Assembly: GCF_002356355.1 (NCBI RefSeq)
Contig: NZ_AP018052.1
Coordinates: 1-64,000, forward strand
Reading direction: 5' to 3'
Length of the DNA stretch: 64,000 bases
From: Thiohalobacter thiocyanaticus
Lineage (GTDB): Bacteria > Pseudomonadota > Gammaproteobacteria > Thiohalobacterales > Thiohalobacteraceae
In this document: positions 36,892-46,960 of the stretch, one piece after another
How the letters are laid out: every line of letters starts with the position of its first letter
Numbering within the stretch: the stretch's first letter is position 1
Notes under the pieces: generated by a model
Told to the model about the DNA's origin: nothing
What the model saw: only the letters and a program-made list of their open reading frames with translations
Databases searched by the model: none
Translations under genes and position numbers: made by a program

Positions 36892-37449
36892 TCAGGTCTG
36901 GTCGGTGGGGTCAGCGCCCTGCTGCTGCAGCGCCCGCCGCGCCCGCCGCCGGCGGTCACGGGCGGCATGCCGACGGCGCTGCCAGACCTCGGCCCCGCCC
37001 AGGGTAGCGAGATAGCCCAGCACCGCGGCGGGTATGGCCACCATCAGACTGCCCAGCGCGGTGCAGGACAGGTCGATCATGGCCTCGCCCAGCCAGTCGG
37101 TATGACTGATGACCCGTTCCAGCCAGGCGCCGAAGGCGTATTCGCCCAATTCGTGAAAGGCCAGGTACAGCGGGGTCATGGTCAGCGGGTTGCTGACCCA
37201 GGAGACCAGGAAGGCAGCGGGGAAGTTGCCGCCCACCAGCAGACAGCCGCCGAGCATGAGCAGAGTCTGGAACCCGACCGTGGGCGTGAACCCGACCAGC
37301 AGCCCCACTGCGACCCCGCGCGCCACCTGCTCGCGGCGAAAGGTCAGACAGCCCGAGCGGATGACCCAGTCGCGCAGCCGGTGGTTCTCGCCCCACAGCG
37401 GGTGCCGGCGGCTGACCGAAGGGCGATGACGGAGCAGGAAGCGACGCAT
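36892..37449 (-). CDS. DUF2062 membrane protein
   Basis: From MRRFLLRHRPSVSRRHPLWG the 185-residue protein shows the DUF2062 core VARGVAVGLLVGFTPTVGFQ and FLVSWVSNPLTMTPLY. Members are predicted small-molecule or cell-envelope membrane proteins. The C-terminus is Arg-rich. Its ATG overlaps the haemoglobin stop. Confidence 0.85.
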   Translation of the reverse strand: MRRFLLRHRPSVSRRHPLWGENHRLRDWVIRSGCLTFRREQVARGVAVGLLVGFTPTVGFQTLLMLGGCLLVGGNFPAAFLVSWVSNPLTMTPLYLAFHELGEYAFGAWLERVISHTDWLGEAMIDLSCTALGSLMVAIPAAVLGYLATLGGAEVWQRRRHAARDRRRRARRALQQQGADPTDQT

Positions 37450-37874
37450 CAGCCCCCTGCCAGCGGAAAGGGATGGGATTTCGGATCGAAGCGGTTGCGC
37501 ATGTGGTCGGCCATCTGGAAGAAGGTGGCGACCAACTGGTCGCGAAAGCCCGGCTCCAGTCCCAGGCTGTCGATGGCGCGGGTCATGCACAGCATCCACT
37601 GGTCGCGCTCGGCTTCGCCGATGGGAAACGGCAGGTGGCGGGCGCGCAGGCGCGGATGCCCGTATTTCTCGATGTACAGCGGCGGTCCGCCCAGCCAGCC
37701 GGACAGGAACAGGTACAGCTTCTCGCGTGCCTCAGCGAGATCCGGCGCATGCAGATCGCGGATGCCGCGCGCCTCGGGCAGGCGGTCCATCTCGTCGTAG
37801 AACCGCTCGACCAGTGCCCGCACGCCGGCGTCGCCGCCGAGGCGTTCATAGGCGGTGGGGTTGTTTCCCGTCAT
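37449..37874 (-). CDS. Group II truncated haemoglobin
   Basis: The 141-residue protein opens TAYERLGGDAGVRALVERFY and has KLYLFLSGWLGGPPLYIEKYGHP, with the proximal His in PRLRARHLPF and the group II Trp in DQWMLCM. Such globins bind oxygen or nitric oxide and often serve redox stress tolerance. It overlaps the DUF2062 gene by one base. Confidence 0.92.
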   Translation of the reverse strand: MTGNNPTAYERLGGDAGVRALVERFYDEMDRLPEARGIRDLHAPDLAEAREKLYLFLSGWLGGPPLYIEKYGHPRLRARHLPFPIGEAERDQWMLCMTRAIDSLGLEPGFRDQLVATFFQMADHMRNRFDPKSHPFPLAGG

Positions 37875-37936
37875 ATCAACTCCCTGTCACACAGCATCGA
37901 AATGAACCCCAAGGCGCCCTGGCGGTTCCGGCGACA

Positions 37937-38806
37937 TCACCCGGCGAAGGACCGGTTCAGGTAATCCAGCACCAGCCCGGCGAACACTGCTCCCCCGAAC
38001 CAGTTGTTGTTGAGGAAGGCACGGAAGCAGCCCTCACGCTCGCGGCCGCGGATCAGATACTGCTGGTACAGGGCCAGCGCCGCGGCCACCGCCAGGCCGA
38101 GATAATAATACAGCCCCAGCTGGGCCATGCTGCCGACCAGCCCCAGGCCCAGCAGCACCAGCAGCTGCAGCATGGCGATGATCAGCCGGTCGGCCTCGCC
38201 GAACAGAATGGCGGTGGATTTCACCCCGATCTTCAGGTCATCGTCGCGGTCGACCATGGCGTACTGGGTATCGTAGGCCGTGGCCCAGAGGATGTTGACC
38301 AGAAACAGCAGCCAGGCCAGGCGCGGCAGTTCGCCGGTCTGGGCGGCGAAGGCCATGGGGATGCCCCAGCCGAAGGCCGCGCCCAGCACCAGCTGCGGCA
38401 GATGGGTGAAACGCTTGGTGAAGGGATAGATCGCCGCCAGCGCCGCCCCCACGAAGGCCAGCTTGATGGTGAGCGGATTCATCAGCAGCACCAGGGCAAA
38501 GGCGATCAGGCACAGCACCGCGAACAACGCCAGCGCCTCGCGCGGGCTGACCTTGCCGCTGGCGATGGGCCGCTCCCGGGTGCGTTTCACATGCGGGTCG
38601 AACTCCCGGTCGGCATAGTCGTTGATGACACAGCCGGCCGAGCGCATCAGCACCACACCGGCAACGAATACGGCCAGCACCAGCGGGTCGGGGAATCCCT
38701 CCGCGGCCAGCCACAACGCCCACAGGGTCGGCCACAGCAGCAGCAGGGTGCCGATGGGCCGGTGCAGGCGGGCGAGCAGGTAGTACTGGTACAGGCGGTC
38801 GAGCAT
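37937..38806 (-). CDS. ubiA: 4-hydroxybenzoate octaprenyltransferase
   Basis: From [19 protein letters not shown] the 289-residue protein shows the two Asp-rich sites, [16 protein letters not shown] and [17 protein letters not shown], and about eight helices. It attaches the polyprenyl tail in ubiquinone synthesis. ubiC lies directly upstream, with a repeat between the two. Confidence 0.95.
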   Translation of the reverse strand: MLDRLYQYYLLARLHRPIGTLLLLWPTLWALWLAAEGFPDPLVLAVFVAGVVLMRSAGCVINDYADREFDPHVKRTRERPIASGKVSPREALALFAVLCLIAFALVLLMNPLTIKLAFVGAALAAIYPFTKRFTHLPQLVLGAAFGWGIPMAFAAQTGELPRLAWLLFLVNILWATAYDTQYAMVDRDDDLKIGVKSTAILFGEADRLIIAMLQLLVLLGLGLVGSMAQLGLYYYLGLAVAAALALYQQYLIRGREREGCFRAFLNNNWFGGAVFAGLVLDYLNRSFAG

Positions 38807-38841
38807 AAACACTGATTCCAGCCGCAGGGTTGCATGGGCCA

Positions 38842-38923
38842 GTAGGATGGGTGGAGGCGCCCTGCGCCGCAACCCATCGCCCGGACAGTACCGATGGGTT
38901 GCACCAGGTTTCACCCAACCTAC
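38842..38923. repeat. GTAGGATGGG-type palindromic repeat
   Basis: A variant of the GTAGGTCGGG family with arms GTAGGATGGGTGGA and TTTCACCCAACCTAC. It fills the gap between ubiC and ubiA and reaches the last bases of ubiC. Confidence 0.7.
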
Positions 38924-39486
38924 GCCCGGTGTTGAAGGTTGAGAAAAATCTCGCTGACCAGCAGCGGCTTGCGCCCCAGCCAGAATACCGAACGCCGGCC
39001 CCAGATGGCATCCCTGTCCGGGCCGGCATCGCCCAGGGCATGGGCATGCAGGGCGGTACCGGGCTCGATGCGGGCGATCTCGACCTCGTCGCGCTGCATG
39101 CGCGGATCGGCGAACAGGACGGCACCCAGCGGCCGTTCGCCCAGGTGCGCCAGCCGCCGCCCCCGGCCGTGCAGACTGGCACGCGGGATCACTGTGCGCG
39201 CGAATACCCAGGGGCGATCGTCACACAACAGATGCACCTCGCGGATCAGGGCCCGCTGGCGCCGGCGCAGGCCCAGCGCCCGGCACTCGTCCAGGCTCGG
39301 CCGGGCCCAGCCCTGCCAGTCCAGCCGTACCCGGAAGCGGCCGGGACAACATGCCTGCAGCCGCCGGGTCAGGGAGGAGGTGTCCAGCAGCCAGTCGCGC
39401 AACACCGGATCGAGTTGCGCGCGCCGCCAGCGACGGCCGGCGTGCCAGGGATTTTCCCAATGATTGTGCAGACGCGGGTGGGACAA
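38920..39486 (-). CDS. ubiC: Chorismate lyase
   Basis: The 188-residue protein begins with a probable TTG start ([10 protein letters not shown]). It has [20 protein letters not shown] and the C-terminal region [20 protein letters not shown], the UbiC pattern. It cleaves chorismate to 4-hydroxybenzoate for UbiA. The unusual start codon should be checked. Confidence 0.9.
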   Translation of the reverse strand: MSHPRLHNHWENPWHAGRRWRRAQLDPVLRDWLLDTSSLTRRLQACCPGRFRVRLDWQGWARPSLDECRALGLRRRQRALIREVHLLCDDRPWVFARTVIPRASLHGRGRRLAHLGERPLGAVLFADPRMQRDEVEIARIEPGTALHAHALGDAGPDRDAIWGRRSVFWLGRKPLLVSEIFLNLQHRA

Positions 39487-39556
39487 GATCTCAGGACTCG
39501 GACCAAAGACCGGGGATTATCGCATGAATGGCTGCAACCGGAACAAACGCGGACCG

Positions 39557-41662
39557 TCAGACCGAGCCGTAGCGTACGTTCTCGGCCAGCCAGCGGCGGA
39601 TCAACCGCGGCACCAGTTCCGGATGGTCACGGTTGAGCCGCTCGGCCAGCCGCTCCACCTCGGGCAGCAGCGCCTCGTCGCGCACCAGGTCGGCGATGCG
39701 CAGATTCATCATGCCGGTCTGGCGCGTCCCCAGCACCTCGCCCGGACCGCGCAACTCCAGGTCCTTGCGGGCGATCTCGAAGCCGTCGCTGGTGGCGCGC
39801 ATCACCCCCAGGCGTTCCCTGCCCTGCCGGGAGAGCGGGGTATGGTAGAGCAGCACACAGTGGCTTTCCGCCGCCCCGCGCCCGACCCGGCCGCGCAGCT
39901 GGTGCAGCTGGGCCAGTCCCAGCCTTTCGGCGTTCTCGATGATCATCAGCGAGGCGTTGGGCACGTCCACCCCGACCTCGATCACGGTGGTGGCCACCAG
40001 CAGGTCCAGCGCCCCGGCCTTGAACCGCTGCATGATGTCCGCCTTCCCGGCGGCCTTGAGCCGGCCGTGGACAAGTCCCACCCGCAACTCCGGCAGCGCC
40101 TCGCGCAGCTCGGCGGCGGCCTCCTCGGCCGCCTGGCACTGCAGGCTCTCGGATTCCTCGATCAGGGTACAGACCCAGTAGGCCTGACGCCCCTCGGCGC
40201 AGGCCCGGCGCACCCGCTCGACCACCTCGGGCCGGCGGCTGTCGGGAATGACCACAGTACTGATCGGTTTGCGCCCGGGCGGCAGTTCGTCGATCACCGA
40301 GGTGTCCAGGTCGGCATACACCGCCATCGCCAGGGTACGCGGGATGGGGGTGGCGGTCAGGGTGAGCTGGTGCGGCAGCTGTGCCTCCTGTCCACCCTTG
40401 TCGCGCAGGGCCAGGCGCTGGTGCACCCCGAAACGGTGCTGCTCGTCGATGATCACCAGGCCCAGGCGCTCGAAGGCGACCTCCTCCTGGAACAGGGCAT
40501 GGGTGCCGACCACCACCCGGGCCTCGCCGTCGCGGATGCGCGCCAGCATGTCCCGGCGCGCCGCACCCTTGAGCCGGCCCGACAACCAGGCCGGCTCCAG
40601 TCCCAGCGGGCTGAGCCAGGCGCTGAAGTTGCGCAGGTGCTGCTCGGCCAGCAGCTCGGTGGGCGCCATCAGCGCCACCTGCAGGCCGGACTCGACCGCC
40701 GCCAGCGCCGCCAGCGCCGCCACCACCGTCTTGCCCGACCCGACATCGCCCTGCACCAGCCGCAGCATGGGATGGGCGCGGGCCAGATCGGCCTCGATCT
40801 CGGCCACCACCCGCTCCTGGGCCGCGGTCAGGGGAAAGCCCAGCTGCCCGCGCAACGCCTGGCGCAGCCGGCCGTCGCCGCGCAGCACCGGCGCCTGCAG
40901 GGACTGCGCCCGCCAGCGCAGCACCCGCAGGCTCAGGTGATGGGCGATGAGCTCTTCCAGCACCAGCCGCCGCTGGGCCGGGTGTTCGCCCAGTTCCAGC
41001 GCAGCCAGATCCACCTCCGGCGGCGGCCGATGCACCAGCCGGATCGCCGCGCGCAGCCCGGGCAGCGCGGCGGGTGCAGTGGCGCTGTCGCCCAGCCAGT
41101 CGGGCAGGCTGTCGGGAGACGCCTCCAGCCAGGCCAGCGCCTGGTCGGTGAGATTGCGCAGTCCGAGCTGATGCACGCCCTCGGTGGAGGGATAGATGGG
41201 GGTGAGACTGGCTGCGTCCGGATCGGATGTGTCGGCATCCACCCGACGGTATTCGGGATGTACCATTTCGAGTTGCGCCGGTCCGCTGCGCACCTCGCCG
41301 AAGCAGCGGATGCGCATCCCGCGCGCCAGCGCGGCCTGCTGGGCGGCGTTGAAGTGAAAGAAGCGCAGAATCAGGGCGCCGGTGCCGTCACTGAGGTGCA
41401 CCAGCAGCATGCGCCGGCGGCCGAATTTGATCTCGGCATGATCGATCCCGCCCTCGATAACCGCGCGCCTGCCCGGCTGCAACGCCCCGATGGGCACCAC
41501 CCGGGTGCGGTCCTCGTAGCGCAACGGCAGGTGGAACAGGGCATCCTGGACCGTGGCGATGTTCAGCCGCGCGAGCTTCTCCGCCAGCCGCGGGCCTACG
41601 CCCTTCAATGCCGTGACCGGCACCCGGTCCAGCGTCTCGTCATTATGCGTACGCGCATCCAT
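39557..41662 (-). CDS. recG: ATP-dependent DNA helicase RecG
   Basis: From MDARTHNDETLDRVPVTAL the protein has 701 residues, close to E. coli RecG (693). The wedge domain is N-terminal, followed by Walker A in LVQGDVGSGKTVVA, DEQHRFGVHQ as the DExH site, and the C-terminal GLAQLHQLRGRVGRG and TRQTGM motifs. It reverses stalled forks. An ATG at 41689 would add nine residues. Confidence 0.96.
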   Translation of the reverse strand: MDARTHNDETLDRVPVTALKGVGPRLAEKLARLNIATVQDALFHLPLRYEDRTRVVPIGALQPGRRAVIEGGIDHAEIKFGRRRMLLVHLSDGTGALILRFFHFNAAQQAALARGMRIRCFGEVRSGPAQLEMVHPEYRRVDADTSDPDAASLTPIYPSTEGVHQLGLRNLTDQALAWLEASPDSLPDWLGDSATAPAALPGLRAAIRLVHRPPPEVDLAALELGEHPAQRRLVLEELIAHHLSLRVLRWRAQSLQAPVLRGDGRLRQALRGQLGFPLTAAQERVVAEIEADLARAHPMLRLVQGDVGSGKTVVAALAALAAVESGLQVALMAPTELLAEQHLRNFSAWLSPLGLEPAWLSGRLKGAARRDMLARIRDGEARVVVGTHALFQEEVAFERLGLVIIDEQHRFGVHQRLALRDKGGQEAQLPHQLTLTATPIPRTLAMAVYADLDTSVIDELPPGRKPISTVVIPDSRRPEVVERVRRACAEGRQAYWVCTLIEESESLQCQAAEEAAAELREALPELRVGLVHGRLKAAGKADIMQRFKAGALDLLVATTVIEVGVDVPNASLMIIENAERLGLAQLHQLRGRVGRGAAESHCVLLYHTPLSRQGRERLGVMRATSDGFEIARKDLELRGPGEVLGTRQTGMMNLRIADLVRDEALLPEVERLAERLNRDHPELVPRLIRRWLAENVRYGSV

Positions 41663-41699
41663 GCGCTTGGTATCCGTTTTTTGATTCATAGAACTTTTC

Positions 41700-41863
41700 A
41701 ACGCAGAGGCGCAAGGGCGCAGAGAACGCAAAGAGTATTAATGTTTGTTACGGTTCGGTTGTTCAATGCCGCTTGCGATCAGACTGCAGCGCAATGGCTC
41801 CTGCCAGACACCTGAAGCAATAATTATTTCTCTGCGTCCTCTGCGTCTCCGCGCCTCTGCGTT
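41700..41863. repeat. CGCAGAG-type inverted repeat element
   Basis: Arms AACGCAGAGGCGC (41700 on) and GCGCCTCTGCGTT (41851-41863) enclose about 110 bases. The left arm enters the region just upstream of recG. Related elements are at 50.2 and 56.7 kb. Confidence 0.7.
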
Positions 41864-41877
41864 GGATCTTCAAATCC

Positions 41878-42258
41878 TCAAACCACCATGATCGCGTCCA
41901 TTTCCACCGCCGCCCCCTTGGGCAGGCTGGCCACGCCGATGGCGGCGCGCGCCGGATAGGGCTCGCTGAAGTATTCCTGCATGATCTCATTAACCAGCGG
42001 GAAATGGGACAGATCCGTGAGAAAGATATTGAGCTTGGCGATATCATTGAGTGAACCGCCAGCGGCTTCGCACACGGCACCGAGATTATCGAACACCCGG
42101 CGCACCTGGGCGGCCATGTCGCCGGTGACCAGTTCCATGGTCTCCGGCACCAGCGGGATCTGACCCGAAAGATAAACGGTGTCGCCGTATCTGACGGCCT
42201 GGGAATAGGGGCCGATGGCCTGCGGCGCCTTGTCGGTGGCGATGATTTCTCTACTCAC
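41878..42258 (-). CDS. ridA: RidA-family enamine/imine deaminase
   Basis: The GTG start at 42258 follows CAGGAG and gives 126 residues. The family core is [20 protein letters not shown] and ends [20 protein letters not shown] with the catalytic Arg. RidA removes reactive 2-aminoacrylate. It lies downstream of spoT, a common order in gammaproteobacteria. Confidence 0.95.
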   Translation of the reverse strand: MSREIIATDKAPQAIGPYSQAVRYGDTVYLSGQIPLVPETMELVTGDMAAQVRRVFDNLGAVCEAAGGSLNDIAKLNIFLTDLSHFPLVNEIMQEYFSEPYPARAAIGVASLPKGAAVEMDAIMVV

Positions 42259-42287
42259 GGATGACTCCTGATCATTGGTTGTTTGAA

Positions 42288-42367
42288 CGTCATTGCGAGC
42301 GAAGCGCGGCAATCTCTACCGGCTTTCCTGCGCATCAGGAGATTGCCGCGCTTCGCTCGCAATGACG
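42288..42367. repeat. CGTCATTGCGAGCGAAG palindromic repeat
   Basis: CGTCATTGCGAGCGAAGCG at 42288 and its complement ending at 42367 form a long hairpin of about 27-base arms. It sits between spoT and ridA. This repeat is frequent in many proteobacterial genomes. Confidence 0.85.
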
Positions 42368-42383
42368 GACTGACCGTCCACCA

Positions 42384-44567
42384 TCAGCCCCGGCCGCGCG
42401 ACAGCCGCAGCACCAGCTTGATGTGGCGGATACGGCGCATCACGCTGGCCAGATGCCGGCGGTTCTTGACAGTAATGGTGAATACCATGGTGGTGTTCAT
42501 GCCGTCGCGCTCCTCGATACCGACATTCTCGATATTGGAACCCATATCGGCGATCACGGCGGCGACCGTGGCCAGCACACCGCGCTGATTGGCCACCTCG
42601 ATGCGCAGTTCGGCGGGGAACTCGCCCTCCACATCGGGCTCCCACTCGACGTCGATCCATTTCTCCGGCTGATTGCGGTAGTCGGCAACGTTCTTGCAGC
42701 TCTCCACATGAATGACGATGCCGCGCCCGGCGCTGACAAAACCGATAATGGGATCGCCGGGGATGGGGCGGCAGCACTTGGCATAACTGACCACCATGCC
42801 CTCGGTGCCCTTGATGGCCAGTGGCGTGGTCACCTGCGCGGCGTCGCCGGACGCCCCGGCCTCGACCTCCTCGCTGCGACCGGCAAGCTGGCGGGCAACC
42901 AGGATGGGAAAGCGGTTGCCCAGACCGATATCGTCGAGCACCGCCTCCAGGGACTCCGCCCCGCAGTCGCTCAGGAAGGCCTCGATGCGCGCCTGCGGCA
43001 GTTCGCCCAGGCTGGTCCCCAGGCTTGCCAACGCCTTGTCCAGCAGCCGCCGGCCCAGGTTGACCGCTTCCTCGCTGCGCAGGTTCTTCAGGTGATGGCG
43101 GATATTGGAGCGGGCCTTGGCGGTGATGACGAAGTTCAGCCAGGCCGGGTTGGGGTGGGCGCCGGGGGCGGTGATGATCTCCACTGTCTGACCATTGAGC
43201 AGCGGTGTACGCAGCGGCGAGAGATGGCGGTCGATCTTTGCGGCGATGCAGGTGTTGCCGACCTCGGTATGCACGGCATAGGCGAAGTCCACCGCGGTGG
43301 CCCCGCGCGGCAGTTCCATGATCTCGCCCTGCGGGGTGAACACATAGACCTCGTCGGGGAACAGGTCGATCTTGACGTTTTCCAGGAACTCGAGCGAATT
43401 GCCGGCGTTCTTCTGCATCTCCAGCAGTTCGCGCAGCCACTCGCGCGCGCGCTGCTGGGCGCTGTTGGCGCCGCCCTCGCCGGCCTTGTACAGCCAGTGC
43501 GCGGCAATGCCGGCCTCGGCCACCCGATCCATGTCCTCGGTGCGGATCTGTACCTCGATGGGCACGCCGTAGGGCCCGAACAGCACCGTGTGCAGCGACT
43601 GATAGCCGTTGGCCTTGGGGATGGCGATGTAGTCCTTGAACTTGCCCGGCACCGGCTTGTAGAGATTGTGCACGATGCCCAGCGCCCGGTAGCAGGTATC
43701 GGGCTTGTCGACGATGATGCGGAAGGCGTAGACGTCGGAGACGTCGGCAAAGGACACGCCCTTGCCGCGCATTTTGCGGTACAGGCTGTAGAGGTGCTTC
43801 TCGCGGCTCTTGATCTCACCGTCGATGTGCTCCTGGCGCAGGCGGCGCTTGATGGCGGTCTCGATCTTGTTGAGGATCTCCTTGCGATTGCCGCGGGCGC
43901 GGCGCACCGCCTCCTCCAGCACCCGCGAGCGCATCGGATGCAGGGCGGCAAAGCCCAGGTCCTCCAGTTCCAGGCGCATCTGGTTCATGCCCAGCCGGTT
44001 GGCGATGGGGGCATAGATCTCCAGGGTCTCGCGGGCGATGCGGCGGCGCTTGTCCGGGCGCATCACGCCCAGGGTGCGCATGTTGTGCAGGCGGTCGGCG
44101 AGCTTGATCAGGATGACGCGGATGTCGCGCACCATGGCCAGCATCATCTTGCGGAAATTCTCGGCCTGCTGCTCGGCCTTGGATTCGAACTGGATCTGGG
44201 TGAGCTTGCTCACGCCGTCGACCAGTTCGGCCACCTCGGCGCCGAAACGCGACTCGACCTGCTCCTTGGCGGTGGGAGTGTCCTCGATGACATCGTGCAG
44301 GATGGCCGCGACGATGCTCTGGTGATCCATGTGCATCTCGGCCAGGATCCGGGCCACGGCGATCGGGTGGTAGATATAGGGCTCACCGGACATCCGGTGC
44401 TGGCCCTCGTGGGCCTCGGCGCCGAACAGGTAGGCACTGTAGACCTCCTGCACCGCATCATGGGGCAGGTAGGAATCCAGCAGATTGCACAGATCGCTGA
44501 TCAGGAACCGCTCGTTGTCGGTATCCCTGGCCTTGGCCACCATCGACTGCCCCGCCTCCTCACTCAT
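42384..44567 (-). CDS. spoT: Bifunctional (p)ppGpp synthetase/hydrolase SpoT
   Basis: From MSEEAGQSMVAKARD the 727-residue protein shows the HD hydrolase site in AAILHDVIEDTPTAKEQ, the synthetase region with YQSLHTVLFGPYGVPIEVQI, a TGS domain (FTPQGEIMELPRGATAVDFA) and a C-terminal ACT domain. It makes and degrades the starvation signal. The rpoZ and gmk genes are just upstream, the conserved order. Confidence 0.96.
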   Translation of the reverse strand: MSEEAGQSMVAKARDTDNERFLISDLCNLLDSYLPHDAVQEVYSAYLFGAEAHEGQHRMSGEPYIYHPIAVARILAEMHMDHQSIVAAILHDVIEDTPTAKEQVESRFGAEVAELVDGVSKLTQIQFESKAEQQAENFRKMMLAMVRDIRVILIKLADRLHNMRTLGVMRPDKRRRIARETLEIYAPIANRLGMNQMRLELEDLGFAALHPMRSRVLEEAVRRARGNRKEILNKIETAIKRRLRQEHIDGEIKSREKHLYSLYRKMRGKGVSFADVSDVYAFRIIVDKPDTCYRALGIVHNLYKPVPGKFKDYIAIPKANGYQSLHTVLFGPYGVPIEVQIRTEDMDRVAEAGIAAHWLYKAGEGGANSAQQRAREWLRELLEMQKNAGNSLEFLENVKIDLFPDEVYVFTPQGEIMELPRGATAVDFAYAVHTEVGNTCIAAKIDRHLSPLRTPLLNGQTVEIITAPGAHPNPAWLNFVITAKARSNIRHHLKNLRSEEAVNLGRRLLDKALASLGTSLGELPQARIEAFLSDCGAESLEAVLDDIGLGNRFPILVARQLAGRSEEVEAGASGDAAQVTTPLAIKGTEGMVVSYAKCCRPIPGDPIIGFVSAGRGIVIHVESCKNVADYRNQPEKWIDVEWEPDVEGEFPAELRIEVANQRGVLATVAAVIADMGSNIENVGIEERDGMNTTMVFTITVKNRRHLASVMRRIRHIKLVLRLSRGRG

Positions 44568-44683
44568 CCACAGGCACCTGTCATACGAACCCACCGGTAA
44601 GCGCGCAGGCGCAGACCGGCCTTCGGATCATAGGCCAAAGGGGACCCGCCCCACAACGCCGGGCGGAACAGGCTGGAACGGGG

Positions 44684-44953
44684 TTATTCAGTCGCGGGCG
44701 GCAGGGCGTCGGCTTCTGCCTCGGCCTCGGCGGCAGGCTCTTCCGGCGGCTTGACCAGGGAGTCGACATTGCTCGGCAGAACGAGGGAATCGGCGATCTC
44801 GCGCAGGGCCATCACGGTGGGCTTGTCATTCTCCCAGTCCAGTTTGGGCTCGGCGCCGCGCGCCAGCTGGCGGGCCCGCTTGGCGGCCAGCAGGACCAGC
44901 TCGAAGCGGTTATCGACATTATCGAGGCAATCTTCCACCGTGATGCGTGCCAT
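44684..44953 (-). CDS. rpoZ: RNA polymerase omega subunit
   Basis: The 89-residue protein starts [20 protein letters not shown], the omega signature, and ends in an acidic Ala/Glu-rich tail. It stabilises the beta' subunit and mediates ppGpp response. It lies between gmk and spoT. Confidence 0.97.
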   Translation of the reverse strand: MARITVEDCLDNVDNRFELVLLAAKRARQLARGAEPKLDWENDKPTVMALREIADSLVLPSNVDSLVKPPEEPAAEAEAEADALPPATE

Positions 44954-45005
44954 AAGGAGTTTCCTGCTCAGAATCGTTGCTGCGAGGCGGGCAAGTCTAC
45001 CCAAT

Positions 45006-45635
<630 letters not shown>

Positions 45636-45698
45636 CTACCTTATTACAAAATAATTGTTGACATTAATATTTTACAAAAATCTTGCATTATCAGCTCT

Positions 45699-45775
45699 GT
45701 AGGCCGGGTTAACGCAGCGCAATCTGACATCACGGTGGTACGTCGGGTTACGCTCTTTGGGCTAACCCGACCTGC
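45699..45775. repeat. GTAGGTCGGGTTA-type palindromic repeat
   Basis: Arms GTAGGCCGGGTTAACGC and GGGCTAACCCGACCTGC with an inner CGTCGGGTTACGC. It lies between yicC and gmk. Confidence 0.75.
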
Positions 45776-45811
45776 GATGCTGATTAAGGAAGCTCTGATT
45801 ATTCCTCTTCC

Positions 45812-45880
45812 CGTCATTCCCGCGAAGGCGGGAATCCAGTGGTTTCAGGGGCATGGATGCCCGCCTCCGCGGGCATGACG
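45812..45880. repeat. CGTCATTCCCGCGAAGGCGGG palindromic repeat
   Basis: Two small hairpins in tandem: CCCGCGAAGGCGGG and CCCGCCTCCGCGGG, with outer CGTCATTCC and GCATGACG. This is a widespread proteobacterial intergenic repeat. Confidence 0.85.
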
Positions 45881-45941
45881 AATTAATCAGGGGTTTCTCA
45901 AACTGTTCCTGGCGTGCCTGGCGCCCTGGCGGTTCAGAACA

Positions 45942-46808
45942 TCACTCCACATTCTGCACCTGCTCGCGCATCTGCTCGATCAGCACCTTGAGCTCGACCG
46001 AGACATTGGTCGTCTCGCTGTCGGCGGACTTGGAACCCAGGGTGTTGGCCTCGCGGTTGAGCTCCTGCATCAGGAAGTCCAGTCGCCTGCCCACCGGCTC
46101 GTCGCGCTCCAGCACCCGGCGCACCTCGTCGAGGTGACCGTCGAGTCGATCCAGTTCCTCATCCACGTCGAGTTTCTGGAACAGGTAGACCAGTTCCTGC
46201 TCCAGCCGCTCCGGATCCGGGGACGCGACCAACTCCTCGACCCGGGCCCTGAGCTTGTCCCGGAGGCGTTCACGTATCTGCGGCAGGCGTTCGCGCGCCG
46301 ACGCCAGCAGCGGCTGCATGGCGTCCAGCCGGGTGCTGAGCAGTTCCCGGATCTGAGCGCCCTCGCGGGCACGCGTCTCGACCAGTTCGGCCAGGGCGCG
46401 CTCGAACAGTTCAACCGCGGCCGCCTGCACCGGGGCCAGGTCGGGCTGACGATCCTGCACCACGCCGGGCCAGCGCAGCACCTCCAGCGGGCTGACCGGG
46501 GCCGGGTCGGGCAGTCCCGCGGCCACCGCCTGCAGGGTTGCGCCCAGGCGCTCCAGCAATCCGCTGTCCAGCGCCAGTTCGCCGGCCGCGCCGTCCCCCG
46601 GACGGTAGCGCAGGTTGATCTCGACCTTGCCGCGCCGCAGGCCCTGCGCGGCACGCTCGCGCAGGCCGGACTCCAGCCCACGCAATTCCTCGGGCAGGCG
46701 CAGACTGAGCTCCAGGTAGCGATGGTTGACCGAACGCAGTTCGCAGACCAGTGCGCCCCAGTCGCCGCCGGCTTCCTGCCGGGCAAAGGCCGTCATGCTC
46801 CGAATCAT
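45942..46808 (-). CDS. yicC: YicC-family endoribonuclease
   Basis: From MIRSMTAFARQEAGGDW the 288-residue protein shows SVNHRYLELSLRLPEELR and the C-terminal GRRLDFLMQELNREANTLGSKS (YicC pattern). Members act as RNases on small RNAs. It starts the yicC-gmk-rpoZ-spoT run. The gap to the divergent kinase (46809-46960) should hold both promoters. Confidence 0.94.
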   Translation of the reverse strand: MIRSMTAFARQEAGGDWGALVCELRSVNHRYLELSLRLPEELRGLESGLRERAAQGLRRGKVEINLRYRPGDGAAGELALDSGLLERLGATLQAVAAGLPDPAPVSPLEVLRWPGVVQDRQPDLAPVQAAAVELFERALAELVETRAREGAQIRELLSTRLDAMQPLLASARERLPQIRERLRDKLRARVEELVASPDPERLEQELVYLFQKLDVDEELDRLDGHLDEVRRVLERDEPVGRRLDFLMQELNREANTLGSKSADSETTNVSVELKVLIEQMREQVQNVE

Positions 46809-46960
46809 CTCAACTCCTTGTATTTCAAGCACTCAAAGGGCGTGCACCTCAAGTCCGGCGCGGACCTGCCGAACCATATTACTAACCCAGCGCCGGTTAA
46901 CACTACCCCAGCACGGCACTGACAGGCCCCGACACCACCAACCGACACGGATTCCGACAG

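Noticed and set aside
39464-41815. Long plus-strand open frame opposite recG
   Set aside because: It mirrors the full recG gene on the other strand and shows no recognisable domain.
42423-44600. Long plus-strand open frame opposite spoT
   Set aside because: Antisense shadow of spoT with no family signature.
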